Assembly (NCBI RefSeq): GCF_020509005.1
Contig: NC_063023.1
Location: forward strand, 1,612,001-1,676,000
Source: Fulvia fulva
Taxonomy: Eukaryota; Ascomycota; Dothideomycetes; Mycosphaerellales; Mycosphaerellaceae
Direction: 5' to 3'
DNA length: 64,000 nt
Shown here piece by piece: positions 1 through 10,699 of this stretch. Numbering within the stretch: the stretch's first letter is position 1; every line of letters begins with the position of its first letter. Made by a program: the position numbers and the translations under genes. The notes beneath the pieces are model-generated. The model was not told where the DNA came from. It did not search any database and worked only from the letters and a program-made list of their open reading frames with translations.

Positions 1-649
1 CTACCAGATAGCTCTCCTCGTTTGTTCTTAATTTCGCACTTGCTTGCTCCGGACTTAGCATCTCAAGCACCTTGCGTCCAGAGTTGTCGGTCTCTTTGCT
101 GATGACTTGATCTGCAGGTATTTGTGCTGTGAAAAGCTGTCCTTGGTCTACAATCAGAGCTTTCCGTACAGCCTCTGGTACTGCTTCAGGGTCGATCGAT
201 GTACTACAAACAGAAGGGTGTTAGCCATGGTCGTGGAACATGCATCAGTCGATCGTTGCGCAAAGCGCGTCGTGCATCACATGTCTCGAGAGTTGCACCA
301 TAGTCTCAGGGGCAGACCGACGGCTCTGGACTACGTACCCGGCTGGTGGTGTGGAAGGCGAATGTGTTTGCGCGGTTGCGGCGGTGAAATAGCTCAGCGC
401 GCTCGATACGGGCGAAACATCTGCTGCTGGAGCCACTGATTGTGCTCTTTGTTGTGTATAGCCGTAGTACAGCGCTGAGGCTCCCACACCGAGCGCGACT
501 GGGACTGATATGCGTCGCGACAGACGCATGGACGAATGTAGTGGTTGGAATGACCGACTCGCTATCGATCGCTGGAGGGCATTGTGCGCTTTGCGTGGAG
601 TCGCTGCTCTCCGAGACGTACGCAGGTTCTGGATCACTGCGCGACGCAT
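1..649 (-). CDS. Mitochondrial PP2C-type protein phosphatase, PTC5-like (5' part only)
   Basis: Two coding pieces on the minus strand run off the window edge: exon 1 649-339 and exon 2 from 203 to 1, separated by a 135-nt intron with a strong GTACGT donor and a TTTGTAG acceptor; the phase (2) matches. The N-terminus is rich in Arg and Ser (starts MRRAVIQNLRTSRR), like a mitochondrial presequence, followed by a short hydrophobic stretch (VALGVGASALYYGY). Exon 2 ends in LSPEQASAKLRTNEESYLV, which I recognise as the start of the catalytic region of fungal PTC5/PDP-type PP2C phosphatases, the mitochondrial enzymes that dephosphorylate pyruvate dehydrogenase E1-alpha. The metal-binding motifs lie outside the window, so activity cannot be judged. 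A downstream ATG at residue 41 (MRLSRRIS) is an alternative start. The family call rests on one short signature. Confidence 0.72.
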
Positions 650-929
650 CGGGACCGTGGAGCTGTCATGCGGATGGGAGTGAAAGGTGAGAAGGTGTAC
701 ATGTAGACGATGGCAAGCATGTCAACATGTGACGGCTGAACGCGGATCAAGCTCCAGACCCAGCCGAGGATGACCCATCTGGTCTAGCACGAATCCAAGC
801 GAGAAACGCACACGAACTTGGACGATTTTGCTCTATTTCTCTTTCGAGATTCAGCGACGACGTCCACCAGCCAATCCACCACCCAACGACCTCCCACCGA
901 TACCCTCCACCCCTCCCGTCACCGCCGCA

Positions 930-1516
930 ATGTCGACCAAGACGCAGACCAAGAAGCAGTCCGGCAAGACTGGCCGCAGCGCCATCGAGGATGTCGTTGC
1001 CCGCGAATACACCATCCACCTCCACAAGAGGGTACGTTCAGTTTGATGAAGTCCACGGATGGCGCAGCACATGGCATGTCCACGGCTGCGCATCGGACGG
1101 AAGACTGAGACAAGAGCAACAAGACATCTGACATAATGGACAACAGGTCCACGGTGTGAGCTTCAAGAAGAGGGCTCCTCGTGCCATCAAGGAGATTCGT
1201 GGCTTCGCTGAGAAGGCAATGGTATGTACAGACATCTTGTACTCAATCTCATCCCATCATCTTCACGTGTGTACAAATACTGACTCTTGATCTATAGGGC
1301 ACCACCGACGTCCGCCTCGACCCACAGTTGAACAAGAAGGTCTGGGAGTCCGGCATCAAGGGCGTCCCCTTCCGTCTCCGTGTGCGCATCAGCCGTAAGC
1401 GTAACGACGAGGAGGGCGCCAAGGAGAAGCTTTACTCCTACGTCCAGGCCGTCAACGTCAAGAACCCCAAGGGTCTGCAGACAGTGCTTGTCGAGGATGA
1501 GGCCGACAGCAAATAG
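930..1516 (+). CDS. RPL31: 60S ribosomal protein eL31
   Basis: Three exons: 930-1031, 1147-1221 and 1298-1516, with introns of 115 and 76 nt that have GTACGT and GTATGT donors and CAG/TAG acceptors; both are phase 0. The spliced product is 131 residues, normal for eukaryotic eL31 (about 120-130). It starts [16 protein letters not shown] and contains the family hallmarks [32 protein letters not shown] and VRLDPQLNK. eL31 lies at the polypeptide exit tunnel of the large ribosomal subunit. The ATG is preceded by CCGCA and a pyrimidine-rich leader, as expected for a highly expressed gene. Codon use is strongly C-ending compared with neighbours, also fitting high expression. Confidence 0.97.
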
Positions 1517-1919
1517 ATCAATGCACGACATATGACTTTGAGGGACAGCATGGCGTTCAGGTGGTGGTCCTCCAGCCAGAGATGCGCCAGCGATGCGCCC
1601 GGCTTAGCTTTTTACGACAGAAAAGTATCTTCGTACGTCACTGCGACAAATTGCACACCCTCACTGTCAATGTTCTCAGTCTCTACTGTCGTGTTTCTGC
1701 TTTCTCCAGCTCGCCTTACACGACACCTCTCGCTTACAGAACACCGCTACAGCTTGGACTCTAATGCCCAGACTGAACACGCACCTACATGTACCATGCG
1801 CGTCTATATCAAGTAATACCGAGGTTGCGACGCAGATTATCCGACAACGACGTTCGAGCTTCAACCTGCGACCACACCTTCTCACGTTCCCGACATGGCA
1901 TCTGCTACCTCGCGGAGCG
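1517..1919. other. Intergenic, eL31 3' flank and leader of the next gene
   Basis: No reading frame with recognisable protein content. It should hold the 3' UTR of eL31 and the promoter/5' UTR of the gene at 1920. The 1764-1919 stretch is open in frame with that gene, so an earlier non-ATG or upstream start cannot be excluded. Confidence 0.4.
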
Positions 1920-2414
1920 ATGGCTTCGCAGCCCAGTATCTCACCAGATGCCTGCAGCGACGCGACTGCAACACCAGAATCTACTTCAGAATCATCGCAT
2001 GACAACCACCGTCCCAGCAGTCCAGAAGAGATAGCTCTCCATATCAAAGCCCTCTCACAATCAACAGTCGCAGCAGCCAATGCCAGAGACCTATCACCCG
2101 ACTCTCCGGGCTGGAGTCACATCATATCAGACGAACGCTACCGCATCGATGGGAAGCCGGCCGATATAAACGACCACTTAGACCGGCTTCGAAAAGTGAT
2201 TGAAGAGTACCCTGGCTTCCATCTCGAGGTATTGTGTCAGGATGCGACTGTTGCCACGCACTGCCGAACCGCAGAGCTTTTTGAGGTCTTTGAGATGTCG
2301 CATGGCAATGGAGTCATAACTCACCAGGCCATGGCTACGCATTGGGAGTTGAGGGAGGGGAAGTGGTGGTGCATCAATTGTAGTACTACTAGAGGCATGA
2401 TATTCGATTCATGA
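1920..2414 (+). CDS. Hypothetical protein, possible NTF2/SnoaL-like fold
   Basis: An intronless ORF of 164 residues from the ATG at 1920, which follows GCGATGG, an acceptable fungal start context; the frame stays open upstream to 1764 but without a convincing start. The first 50 residues are Ser/Thr/Pro-rich and probably disordered. The rest (HIKALSQSTVAAANARDL to the end) has alternating helix and strand character and ends with paired Trp residues (ATHWELREGKWWCINC), the pattern seen in small fungal SnoaL/NTF2-like proteins that act as cyclases or ligand-binding domains. I do not recognise a specific family and no catalytic residues can be named. It is placed between two plus-strand genes with no obvious functional link. 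Confidence 0.6.
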   Translation: MASQPSISPDACSDATATPESTSESSHDNHRPSSPEEIALHIKALSQSTVAAANARDLSPDSPGWSHIISDERYRIDGKPADINDHLDRLRKVIEEYPGFHLEVLCQDATVATHCRTAELFEVFEMSHGNGVITHQAMATHWELREGKWWCINCSTTRGMIFDS

Positions 2415-2593
2415 GCGAGACGAACCAGTCTTCATGCACGAGGTTGTCTCCAAATGCAATGCATGATCTCGACTTATCACATTGCGGATACCTGCATCTA
2501 TCCTGGCTGGATCCACTTCCGGGCGCCGTTTGCTGTCTACCACTTCTTACGGCCCTTCGTTACTTCTGGGAATGCTCTTCAGCATAACACACT

Positions 2594-4120
2594 ATGGCAC
2601 CCATGGCTCGCTTCAAGCAAACGGGAGCTGCAAAGAGACAGCCGTACGAGGTCAAAGGCTCACCTGGAAAAGGCAATGGCGTCCTCGCCACTCGAGCCAT
2701 TGAACCAGGAACTGTCATCATGAAAGACAAAGTCGCCATCTTGATCAAGAAGGATCCGCCTACTGTTCAGCCCACGGACGTGGTACGTTACTGAGAGGCA
2801 CCAAGCACCGAGCCGTGGTTAGACTATGGCGTACATGGTGTGCATCGTGTAGCATGTCTTGCGCAGCTCACCGTAGTCCACGCCACTGCCACATGGTCAA
2901 CGAGTATGGCTATGGCTAACGCTCTTCTCGATGTAGATCAAGGCAGTCGCATCATTGAGCACATCAGATCAAGCACGATTCTTCGCCCTCCACGAGGGCA
3001 GCCGTCCATACTCTTCACAAGCATTCCGAATCTACAAAGCGAACGCCTTTGGTAGCAAAGGAGAAAGCCGTCTGTTCTTGAAGATCTCCCTCATCAACCA
3101 CTCCTGCGTGCCCAATGCCGAAATCTCCGACAGCAACAAGGACGACGACGACACAGATCACGTCTTCGCCATCAAGCATATCGCGACGGGTGAAGAGATC
3201 TTTATCAACTATATAGGACAGTCCGAAACCATGATTCGAGGTCATCGCCAGACTGTCGCTCGGATCTACTACGGGTTTTTGTGCTCATGCACAGCATGTC
3301 GACTGCCTGGTCAGGAGCAACAGTTGAGCGATCGCCGTCGCCAACTCATCGCAGTTCTTAGCAATGCTCTCGAAGGCTTCCAACCACCGATAGCTAGGTA
3401 CTTCGATGGGCTCGCTCGCCTTACACCGGAGCAAGCAGAAGACCCGCGGGTTCTCAACGGTAAGTAACCCTTGGGGTTAATACGCAATTCTACTAGAGCC
3501 AGCAGTGTCTCAGAGCCACCTAGTCGTCTTGTATACACGAAGAAGCACTCAAGAGCATTATCCTACAGAATGGGGCTGAGCGAGACTGTTAGCTCTGCGG
3601 TGCTGGATAGCTTTCAGCCTCGTCATTACGATTGTGCTGACTTGATTCAGGTATTCCACGTTTTCCATTGAGCAGCGCTCTAACTCTCCAGCAGAAGACA
3701 GCCTACCACGCTCTCCTCGGCCACCTTCTCGTCGCCGAGAACTTCGCCGGCTTCAAAGTAGCCACGGCATTCTCCAATGCCGCCGAGACTTTAGTACACC
3801 AGATGGATCAGCTTGTGGAGTCACACATGCTCGTTTACCCTACCTCGACACGTTTGGCGACGTTGTGGATGGGTAAAGCTCTGCAGATTATGGACAGTGC
3901 GAGAGGCCAAGCGAGCGAGGAGTATAAGTACATTGCACAGACTTGGGAGTTCATGAAGGAGAGTAACCCTATGATCGCGGGAATGCTGTACGCGAGTAAG
4001 GTCACGCGAGGCAAGGAGGGCTCCTACGCTCTTCGGGTCATTGAGCGTGGAGGAGGTGCGGTGGAGATGAAGGAACTTACGGAGGCGGAGGCGAAGGGAG
4101 TCGTGCGAGGCCAAAAATGA
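2594..4120 (+). CDS. SET-domain (SMYD-like) protein
   Basis: Four exons proposed: 2594-2782, 2937-3459, 3514-3650 and 3692 (or 3695)-4120. The first intron (GTACGT...GTAG) and the second donor (GTAAGT) are clear. The third exon and a 41-44 nt last intron with tandem CAGCAG acceptors are less certain. The N-terminal part carries the start of the SET fold (SPGKGNGVLATRAIEPGTVI). Exon 2 has the core motif LINHSCVPNAEI followed by HIATGEEIFINYIG, the S-adenosylmethionine and substrate pocket signature, then YYGFLCSCTACRL, the Cys-rich post-SET zinc site. These resemble SMYD-like lysine methyltransferases of unknown target common in fungi. The C-terminal half is helical (TPR-like) as in that group. 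No MYND finger is visible. Function is by family only. Confidence 0.8.
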
Positions 4121-4567
4121 ATACTAACTGTCAAACCATTCACCGAACTCAGGAGTGGATGTGTCAACAAGTCATACACAGCACTGTCAACGCATGGTCC
4201 CGCAAATGGAACATGGTTTCGCAAATGGAACCTCTGTCCATGAGTTACAGTTATGGTCAGTAGCCACTGTTTGGATCTGGACACTTTATGGTATGTCTTC
4301 GATATGGTTTCACGCCTACGCCCTGTCTCGCACAAGACTCAAGACCAGATCCGAATCAATCTCTCTCGAAGTTCAAAGTAGTGAAGCCATCGACAACTGA
4401 TACACCAGACATATATCTACACCACTCTTCAACGCACATCTCTCCTCACAGCACGACACATCCCCAACCACCACAACCAATCTTCGCAAACAACAACGAA
4501 AACCCACCGCCCCCCGACCTTGCGAACGCACAACCATCCTACCTGACCTCAGACTCAGCTCCACACC
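4121..4567. other. Intergenic leader region of small ORF
   Basis: No convincing gene. From about 4400 the plus strand is very C/A-rich with few G, typical of a fungal 5' UTR, leading directly to the ATG at 4568. Confidence 0.4.
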
Positions 4568-4729
4568 ATGTCCCAACAACCCACCTGCGAGCACGTCTGG
4601 CTGAAAATGTCATATCACCGCGAAAGAGCCTACTGCTCTCGTGAAGGCTGCTTCAAAGGTGTGCATTACCTTTACAAGTGCTGCAAGTGTGGCGAGGAGG
4701 TCTGCGGGACGCACAAGAAAGATGCTTAA
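4568..4729 (+). CDS. Tiny Cys/His-rich putative zinc-binding protein, 53 aa
   Basis: Short ORF with a good start context (CACACCATGTCC) at the end of a CA-rich leader. The 53-residue product starts MSQQPTCEHVW and has Cys/His at C7, H9, C23, C28, C38, C39, C41, C46 and H49. The last part reads KCCKCGEEVCGTHKKDA. Eight or nine possible ligands in 53 residues, arranged C-x4-C-x9-C-x2-C-x4-C-x2-H, strongly suggest one or two bound zinc ions. I do not recognise a named family. The same spacing recurs in ORFs at 6251, 36131 and 37452 in this window. No signal peptide or membrane segment. Expression is inferred only from leader composition and Cys conservation among the four. Confidence 0.55.
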   Translation: MSQQPTCEHVWLKMSYHRERAYCSREGCFKGVHYLYKCCKCGEEVCGTHKKDA

Positions 4730-6250
4730 GGCGTGGGATGGCTTGGCCATATGACGGTATGGAAACGATGCGAGAGGAAAGGAATGGGGGAAACTTGTAG
4801 TTTTGGACTTCAGGAAGCAACGTCGACGGGCCTTGTAGATATGATCGAGTGGTGGTGCTCGTCCGTGTATGGCGAGTGTGTACGGGAGACATAGTCAGGC
4901 TAGGATCATTAAGAGCTTGTATTTCGAAAGTGAGAGACTCACCGGATTCCATGCTACTGCTGCCAGAAAAGGGTTATGCATGGCACGCTAGTGGCTATGA
5001 GAGTATCTTGAGAGAACATGAAGATGTATCTAGACCTTTCTTTTCTTCGCGAGGTTGAAATGCCATTGCTCGTGTTCTACGACATCCCCATTGGAAACCA
5101 TCCAAGGAGCCACCAAGTTCGAGCCGCAAAACTCTGACATTCCACATAACTGCGCGATTAATACCGCACAGAGAAGCTCTGGACATTCCCAGGGCACCAG
5201 GACAAGGTCCGCGGCAAGACATTATGCAATTGGTGGCGGCAAGATGTCTCTCCACAAATGCCATTCGGGGTCTTGGCGGACATGTGCCTCTTCAGACAAT
5301 GTCGTATCCTACCGAGACAGTCCGAGCTAACGGGCGTAGCGTGGAATCGGTACTCCACGTTCAGAAGTGCCAAATGACACGGCATCATCTCGTGAGAGAC
5401 TGTGAACGCACTGACCGGCACTCCAGATATCGTAGCCATGATGTTGCGCTTGGCCCTCCTAGGACGCTGATGTATGCCTGAACGGACGGCTAGCGCGTAC
5501 ACTACCTTTATTGAGGTTTTATATTATGTTGCAACATGACCTTGCTCTCATGCGCGTGTCTGAACCAAATCATCTGTATCTTAAAATCTCATCAATAGCT
5601 ACACTTGCGCTGCAAACACAGAGGTCCGTGCTCAGTAGGCTAGTCTCACCCTGCACACCACACGAACGCCAGATGACCAGCTCCTGTTCCTTATTCGCGT
5701 AGGCGCTGACCAGTGGTCATGATTTAACATTGGCTGCGTTTCGCCGGTATCTCGCTGTCTGTGATAGAGCTCTACGACCGAGTCTCATTCCGCCGGGATT
5801 GGTGGCTTATGACTGGATGTAAAGGAGTTGATCGAACACTTCAGATCAGTCTGACATCCATGGCAACAACTGGATCACTCTCGTATCATCCCCTGAGCTC
5901 GACGCAAGAAATCATCACTCCCGCCAAGCAGCTTCAGCAGGGCTTTGAGGTTGTCTCTCCACCAGTATCATGGACCTTACTCCAAGTCCCAGAGCCTGTC
6001 TCATGCATCGAAACATCGTAGTACGGCATGGATTGACGCAATCCAGACTAGCATCTAATGGCATATATAAAGCAAGAGCACTTTCTCCGAAACCCAAAGC
6101 ACCAACAACCCATCAAGCAACACAACCAGCAACCTCCACAACAACGCCAAGGCAACAAACAGACTGCAGGCAGTCTCCTCACCATTTCTCCACCAAACCA
6201 TTGAAATCACATCGATCAGAGCAACCACAACTACGACACGAGACCACAAA
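4730..6250. other. 1.5-kb gene-free stretch
   Basis: Only short, unconvincing reading frames on both strands; none has family motifs or regular splice structure. The last 190 bases contain a TATA-like box and a CA-rich leader for the gene at 6251. Confidence 0.4.
6064..6072 (+). promoter_or_regulatory. TATA-box candidate
   Basis: TATATAAAG, about 180 nt upstream of the ATG at 6251 and followed by a long A/C-rich, G-poor leader. The distance allows a 5' UTR of about 150 nt. Based on consensus match only. Confidence 0.4.
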
Positions 6251-6481
6251 ATGCCCTTACAAAACTCCAGCAACTCTCAGGGCCACAGCTGCGACAAAGA
6301 CGGCCAAGGCCTCAGAATTCATGGCTGCAGCCAATGTCAGAAGTGCCACATGACCGCGAATGGCTTCATCCCCAGTTGTTCAAAATGCAAATCCCTCATG
6401 TGCCCAGTCCATCACCACAAGTTTGTCGCACCAGACGAAGTGATGCCCTCACAATTTTGCTGGCAGGTCCAGCGCAAGTGA
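6251..6481 (+). CDS. Small Cys/His-rich putative zinc-binding protein, 76 aa
   Basis: Intronless ORF in a good context (CACAAAATGCCC) after an A/C-rich leader and a TATA box. The 76-residue product has an N-terminal Asn/Ser/Gln stretch, then HSCDKDGQGLRIHGCSQC, QKCHMTANGFIPSCSKC and KSLMCPVHHHKF. The Cys spacing C-x2-C-x10-C-x2-C-x4-C-x2-H parallels the ORFs at 4568 and 37452. It should fold around one or two zinc ions; partner (protein, DNA or RNA) unknown. No signal peptide. I do not recognise a named family. Its small size and the absence of any competing frame make a real gene likely but unproven. Confidence 0.58.
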   Translation: MPLQNSSNSQGHSCDKDGQGLRIHGCSQCQKCHMTANGFIPSCSKCKSLMCPVHHHKFVAPDEVMPSQFCWQVQRK

Positions 6482-6730
6482 GACGCTGAACGTCTTCATG
6501 GAGTAGCTCTTAGAGAGTTGGGATGGGAGGGGCGAGAATAATCAACTGGAGGTGGGATGGAATCGACGGAGTAGGATCGATGGTATGGTGCGGCGAGATG
6601 GTGTACGAGATGGTGTAATGGATGTTATGGGTCAGCAGACTTGGGTGTGTTTTCATTTGTACAGGGTTGTCCTTCCGAAATGGCTTGTAACAGTAGTCGT
6701 CGTTCTGGCATCTACGTGTCCTCGCCCCAT

Positions 6731-9700
6731 CTATAAACTCCCAATTGACTTCAAGTAAGCCACAATCTTGCCCACAAGTTCCTGATCCAAGACTCCCACC
6801 TCTCTCAACGCTTCCGAGCACTCCTGCGCCACCGTTGTATCATAACTCAGACTCCCTTTCTTGTCATCATTATCGTACTTCCCAGCAAAGAAGTCAACAA
6901 GCTTGATCGGAGGGTTCACCTCCGGATCAGGATTCGATGCCCTCAACCTCCTGATCCACTCCCTCTGCCCGACCTCCTCGAACTCCACGCCTGCCGCTCG
7001 TAGCAATGGCAGCAGATCCCCAGCCCAGTGGAAACTGCCATGGTTCACCAGATTGAAGAGTCCTTTCTCCGTGTCAGAAGTCCCAATGTCAACGAACGTC
7101 TGAGCGACAACATCGACCGGCAACCATGAAGGTCGTTCGTCCAGCTTCGGTAGGGCACCGACCGTCTTCGCAGTCTGCAAGATCATCGGGATAGCCTCAG
7201 TCGCATTCCACACACCATGTTTCGTATCACCAATGACCTGGCCGACTCGCAGAACCCGAGCTTTTATGCCTCTCGATTTTGTCGCGCGATCACAGAGATG
7301 CTCTGTGACGTGCTTTGACTGAGCATATCCCATGCCCTGTGCGTATGAGAACGACTCAGGGAGCGCTTCGGGTACAACGCCGCCAGGTGTCCGCACTGTT
7401 GCACTGACAGAGGAGCAGAAGTTGAAAGTCGCAGGTTGAGGCCGCTTTGCTTTGAGGCAGAGGTCGATGAGGTTCTTGGCGCCGGCTATACAGTCTGATT
7501 CGAAACTTTCAAGGTTCTTGTTGAAGTTAACGGACCAGGCGAGGTGGAGGAGGTGGGTTATGTCTTTGGCGATTCCGTCGTAGATCCGCCACTCTAGACC
7601 AAGGAGGCTATTGGAGAAGTCCGAAGGCAAGGCGATGATTTTCTGGAGAGATTCGAGAGACAGGTCATCGTGGACACGTCGCAATCTTAGGGACTCTTCG
7701 ACTCGTGCTGAGGCGTTGGAGGTACTGGATGCTCGGACTAGGCAGTAGACCTTGCGTACACGGTGTTGAGAAGCTAGCCGCGCAACAACGTGAGCGCCAA
7801 GCGATCCTGTTGCTCCTGTTACCACGATGTAGTCGCCATCTGCTTTCCGATCGATGGGCTGGTGGCGGTCAAAGTCGCTGTACTTCTTGATCATCGCTGC
7901 CATGCGGTCCTCGATGCTCGCCTTCTGTTCCTGAGGCTCGCCTGTTTGCAGTCTCAGGATTTCATTTGCCATCAGCGTCAATGTCGGAAAGTCGAAGACG
8001 AAGTTACGACCAAGCTCACTGCCCTTCAGATCATTGGTCTTCAGAATGACGCTTCGAATCTGGATAGCTTGTAGGGAGTCCACACCAAGGCTGAAGAGAT
8101 CCGTGTCATCGCTGAAGTCAACCTCGCCCTTCGCGGCCAGTCGCTTTGTGAACTCCTTGCGCAGGAATGCGATCAGCTCGTCCCTTTCAAGTCGTAATGA
8201 GCCGCTTTGCTCGTCAATGTAGCACTGATCGATCTGTTTGGCAAAGTCTCGGTAGAAGGCAGCCCGAATGACAGTGCCTTTATCCGTACGTCGATAGTCA
8301 GCATCATGCGGCAAAGTCTTGATCATGTCCTTCGACAGGTGCGAGTAGGCTGGTAGAGCCTTGTTCATCTCCTCGATGGCAGGTACCACAGAATCAATGA
8401 CTTGTGCGCTGGTCAGATCTGAGTCGGGCTTTGGGATGATGAAAGCACCTAGGCGTGGCTTGCCTGCACCAAAGACGACAGCTTCTGCGACGTTGCGATT
8501 GTGCCGCAGCACACCTTCGACCAGCAAAGGATTTGCTTTCTCGCCATTCTCCAGTACAATCGTATCGTCCAAGCGTGCGTAGTACTGCCATGCGTTTGGC
8601 ACAGTTGGATGTGGCGTGAACAGATCTTTGGTTGCGTACGAGCCATCGTCACGATTTGTGGCAACTTTCGAGCCCCAGCCTTGCTTGACGCAACACTCAT
8701 ACAAGTTCGGGCCACGGAGTTCCATACTGAGATATGGCAGAAGCTTCTCCGGAACTCGTAGCCAGTCCCACAGCTTGTCGCTTTTGAAGTCCCTGAAGGA
8801 TGTCATGAGTTGACCGACCTCAGTTGCTCCGTAATGACCGACCAGATTGACTCCGTTCCGGACAAGACTATCACCAACCGGCTTGGGGCACGCAGATCCA
8901 CCAAACATGACGATGTCAAGGCGACTCAATAGCTCAGAGCCTTCTTCCGTTTCGGCAAGTAGCTTGAGGGCATATGGTACACCATACAGAATCTTGATGT
9001 CGGGATGTTCGCGAAGTGTCGCAAGCAAATGTGACGAGGCCAGGGGAAGCCGGGCATTGTAGAGATAGATCTTGCGCCGAGAATGGATGGCTCTGAAGGT
9101 ACAACATATGCCATGGTTGTGATAGAGCGGTAATGTCAGATGACCGACTAGGCTGAAGTGCTGTGAGTATGTGTACAGCGAAGCACTATGTGTTTGGTAG
9201 ATCGGCTTAGGCAAGCCAGTGGAGCCGCTGGAGTGGATGATGAAAGATCCGTTCTTGGTCTCTCGAAGCGGATCCAGTGTCGCTGCTTTAAGGTCAGCAC
9301 TGCGATCTGCTAATGCCGCGTGCTCGACGATGGATGCCGTGTTTAGCTGTGGCAGCACTTTGAGTACTTTCCGCTCAGCTCCCTTGAACGTGGACTGGTA
9401 AATCAGAGCCGTAGCCTTCGTAGCCGACAGAAGTGATTCGTATGCCTCGTCTGTAATCCGGGTAGAGAGAAGAAGAGCTGTATGGCCAAGCCTCGATATA
9501 GCCAGCAGCGCTATGAGGTAGCTCAAATCAGAGTCGCCCAGAAGGCCGACAACCTGCACTGGATCATTCGAGGTCATTCTTTGGGGCACAACATTTGAGT
9601 AGAGATGTGCGGCCTGCTCAACGAGACGGTCCAGGTCCTTAGGCGAGTAGTCGATGTAGGTCGTTCCTTCATCGGGGTACGAAATGATTGGGTCATCACA

Positions 9701-9913
9701 ACCAGATTGTCGTGCTCGCAACTTGATCAGCTCGTCGATCGTCCGTGGCTCCTGCGTCTCCAAGTCCAGCTCGGGAGTAGCCTCGCGCTCCAAGACCTCG
9801 ATGGAAGCACTTTTGAAGGCGTCCGAGTAGCCAGCTACTGGCTGCAATACTGCTGTAGCCATTGTGCTTGAAGTGGCGGAGTTCCTGCTTGATGAAGCCA
9901 TCTTCATACACAA
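6731..9913 (-). CDS. NRPS-like enzyme, adenylation-thiolation-reductase (A-T-R)
   Basis: Single-exon ORF of 1060 residues (ATG at 9913; in-frame ATGs at 9907 and 9901, the last with the best context). Order: adenylation domain (about 50-540) with A3-type IIHSSGSTGLPKP and A5-type LVGHYGATEVGQL; carrier domain with phosphopantetheine site LFSLGVDSLQA (about 610); short-chain-type reductase with NAD(P) motif VVTGATGSLGAHVVARL (about 706) and active-site YAQSKHVTEHL. There is no condensation domain. Enzymes of this shape activate a carboxylic acid as AMP ester, load it on the carrier arm and release it by reduction to aldehyde or alcohol. Substrate cannot be read from the sequence. It faces an MFS exporter across a shared 0.8-kb promoter, suggesting a small metabolite locus. 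Length is normal for the group, and no lesion is seen. Confidence 0.93.
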   Translation of the reverse strand: MCMKMASSSRNSATSSTMATAVLQPVAGYSDAFKSASIEVLEREATPELDLETQEPRTIDELIKLRARQSGCDDPIISYPDEGTTYIDYSPKDLDRLVEQAAHLYSNVVPQRMTSNDPVQVVGLLGDSDLSYLIALLAISRLGHTALLLSTRITDEAYESLLSATKATALIYQSTFKGAERKVLKVLPQLNTASIVEHAALADRSADLKAATLDPLRETKNGSFIIHSSGSTGLPKPIYQTHSASLYTYSQHFSLVGHLTLPLYHNHGICCTFRAIHSRRKIYLYNARLPLASSHLLATLREHPDIKILYGVPYALKLLAETEEGSELLSRLDIVMFGGSACPKPVGDSLVRNGVNLVGHYGATEVGQLMTSFRDFKSDKLWDWLRVPEKLLPYLSMELRGPNLYECCVKQGWGSKVATNRDDGSYATKDLFTPHPTVPNAWQYYARLDDTIVLENGEKANPLLVEGVLRHNRNVAEAVVFGAGKPRLGAFIIPKPDSDLTSAQVIDSVVPAIEEMNKALPAYSHLSKDMIKTLPHDADYRRTDKGTVIRAAFYRDFAKQIDQCYIDEQSGSLRLERDELIAFLRKEFTKRLAAKGEVDFSDDTDLFSLGVDSLQAIQIRSVILKTNDLKGSELGRNFVFDFPTLTLMANEILRLQTGEPQEQKASIEDRMAAMIKKYSDFDRHQPIDRKADGDYIVVTGATGSLGAHVVARLASQHRVRKVYCLVRASSTSNASARVEESLRLRRVHDDLSLESLQKIIALPSDFSNSLLGLEWRIYDGIAKDITHLLHLAWSVNFNKNLESFESDCIAGAKNLIDLCLKAKRPQPATFNFCSSVSATVRTPGGVVPEALPESFSYAQGMGYAQSKHVTEHLCDRATKSRGIKARVLRVGQVIGDTKHGVWNATEAIPMILQTAKTVGALPKLDERPSWLPVDVVAQTFVDIGTSDTEKGLFNLVNHGSFHWAGDLLPLLRAAGVEFEEVGQREWIRRLRASNPDPEVNPPIKLVDFFAGKYDNDDKKGSLSYDTTVAQECSEALREVGVLDQELVGKIVAYLKSIGSL

Positions 9914-10699
9914 CCAGAGCGTGTATATGTAAAGTCAAACCCGGCATGTATCAACACTCACACACTCGCATATCCGCGCCAAGTGCCCAGAAATGCGGCC
10001 TTCTGAGCAGACATGGCCGTGGTCGGGGTGCAGTGGGGAGAGAGGTGGCGACTCACCTGCTTTTCCGCTTTGATCTGCGGATTTCCACGGGCCAAGTAAA
10101 ATGCTCATCGTACTGTTCTTCGCTTCTATACGACCACTGCAACTCTGTGTGATAATTGCGCAATCCCCAGCAAGTCAGGCTTGCATGAGCTTGCATCTTT
10201 CTCAGATGGACAAGCATAGGAACATAGTCTTGGCGAAGACGGCTTTTCCGCTTGTGTCTAAGGGAGAGACAGCACGATCAGGCTGTTGTCCAGACCACGT
10301 CGCGACGGGACAAGCTTCCATGACAGGTTTCCAGCTTGTTAGAGGCCAGATCTTGGAGATCGTTCTTCAATGTCGACGCGTCTTCTCGCATCGTTTGTCA
10401 GTCGCATACGTTGATCGGACGAGTCAAAGGAAGCGCAGCACTTGTCGCAGCACTTCGACATTCAGACTACACAGCGCCGTAGTAAACGTTATGAGACCTT
10501 GAGCTGCGCCATTGATGATGTTGTTGATGCAAATCATCAGGACAGAAACGAAGAAGGCGTGACCAAAGTCCACGCACACAGCGACCCACCTCTTCTCGGC
10601 AACCCCTCCGATTCGATGATACCATGACCCGATGCTTTTTGCTCTCTACTTCTTTCACTCTCTCCGTGAGCAAGTCTCAATCACACAGAGATCCAGGCA
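9914..10699. promoter_or_regulatory. Shared divergent promoter between NRPS-like gene and MFS exporter
   Basis: A 786-bp intergenic region between the two diverging starts. I see no gene in it. The segment just before the exporter start is pyrimidine-rich (CTTTTTGCTCTC...TTTCACTCTCTCC), typical of a fungal core promoter and leader. Co-regulation is inferred from geometry. Confidence 0.55.

Noticed and set aside
6731..9913. Full nonribosomal peptide synthetase
   Set aside because: No condensation domain; a single A-T-R unit of about 1060 residues.
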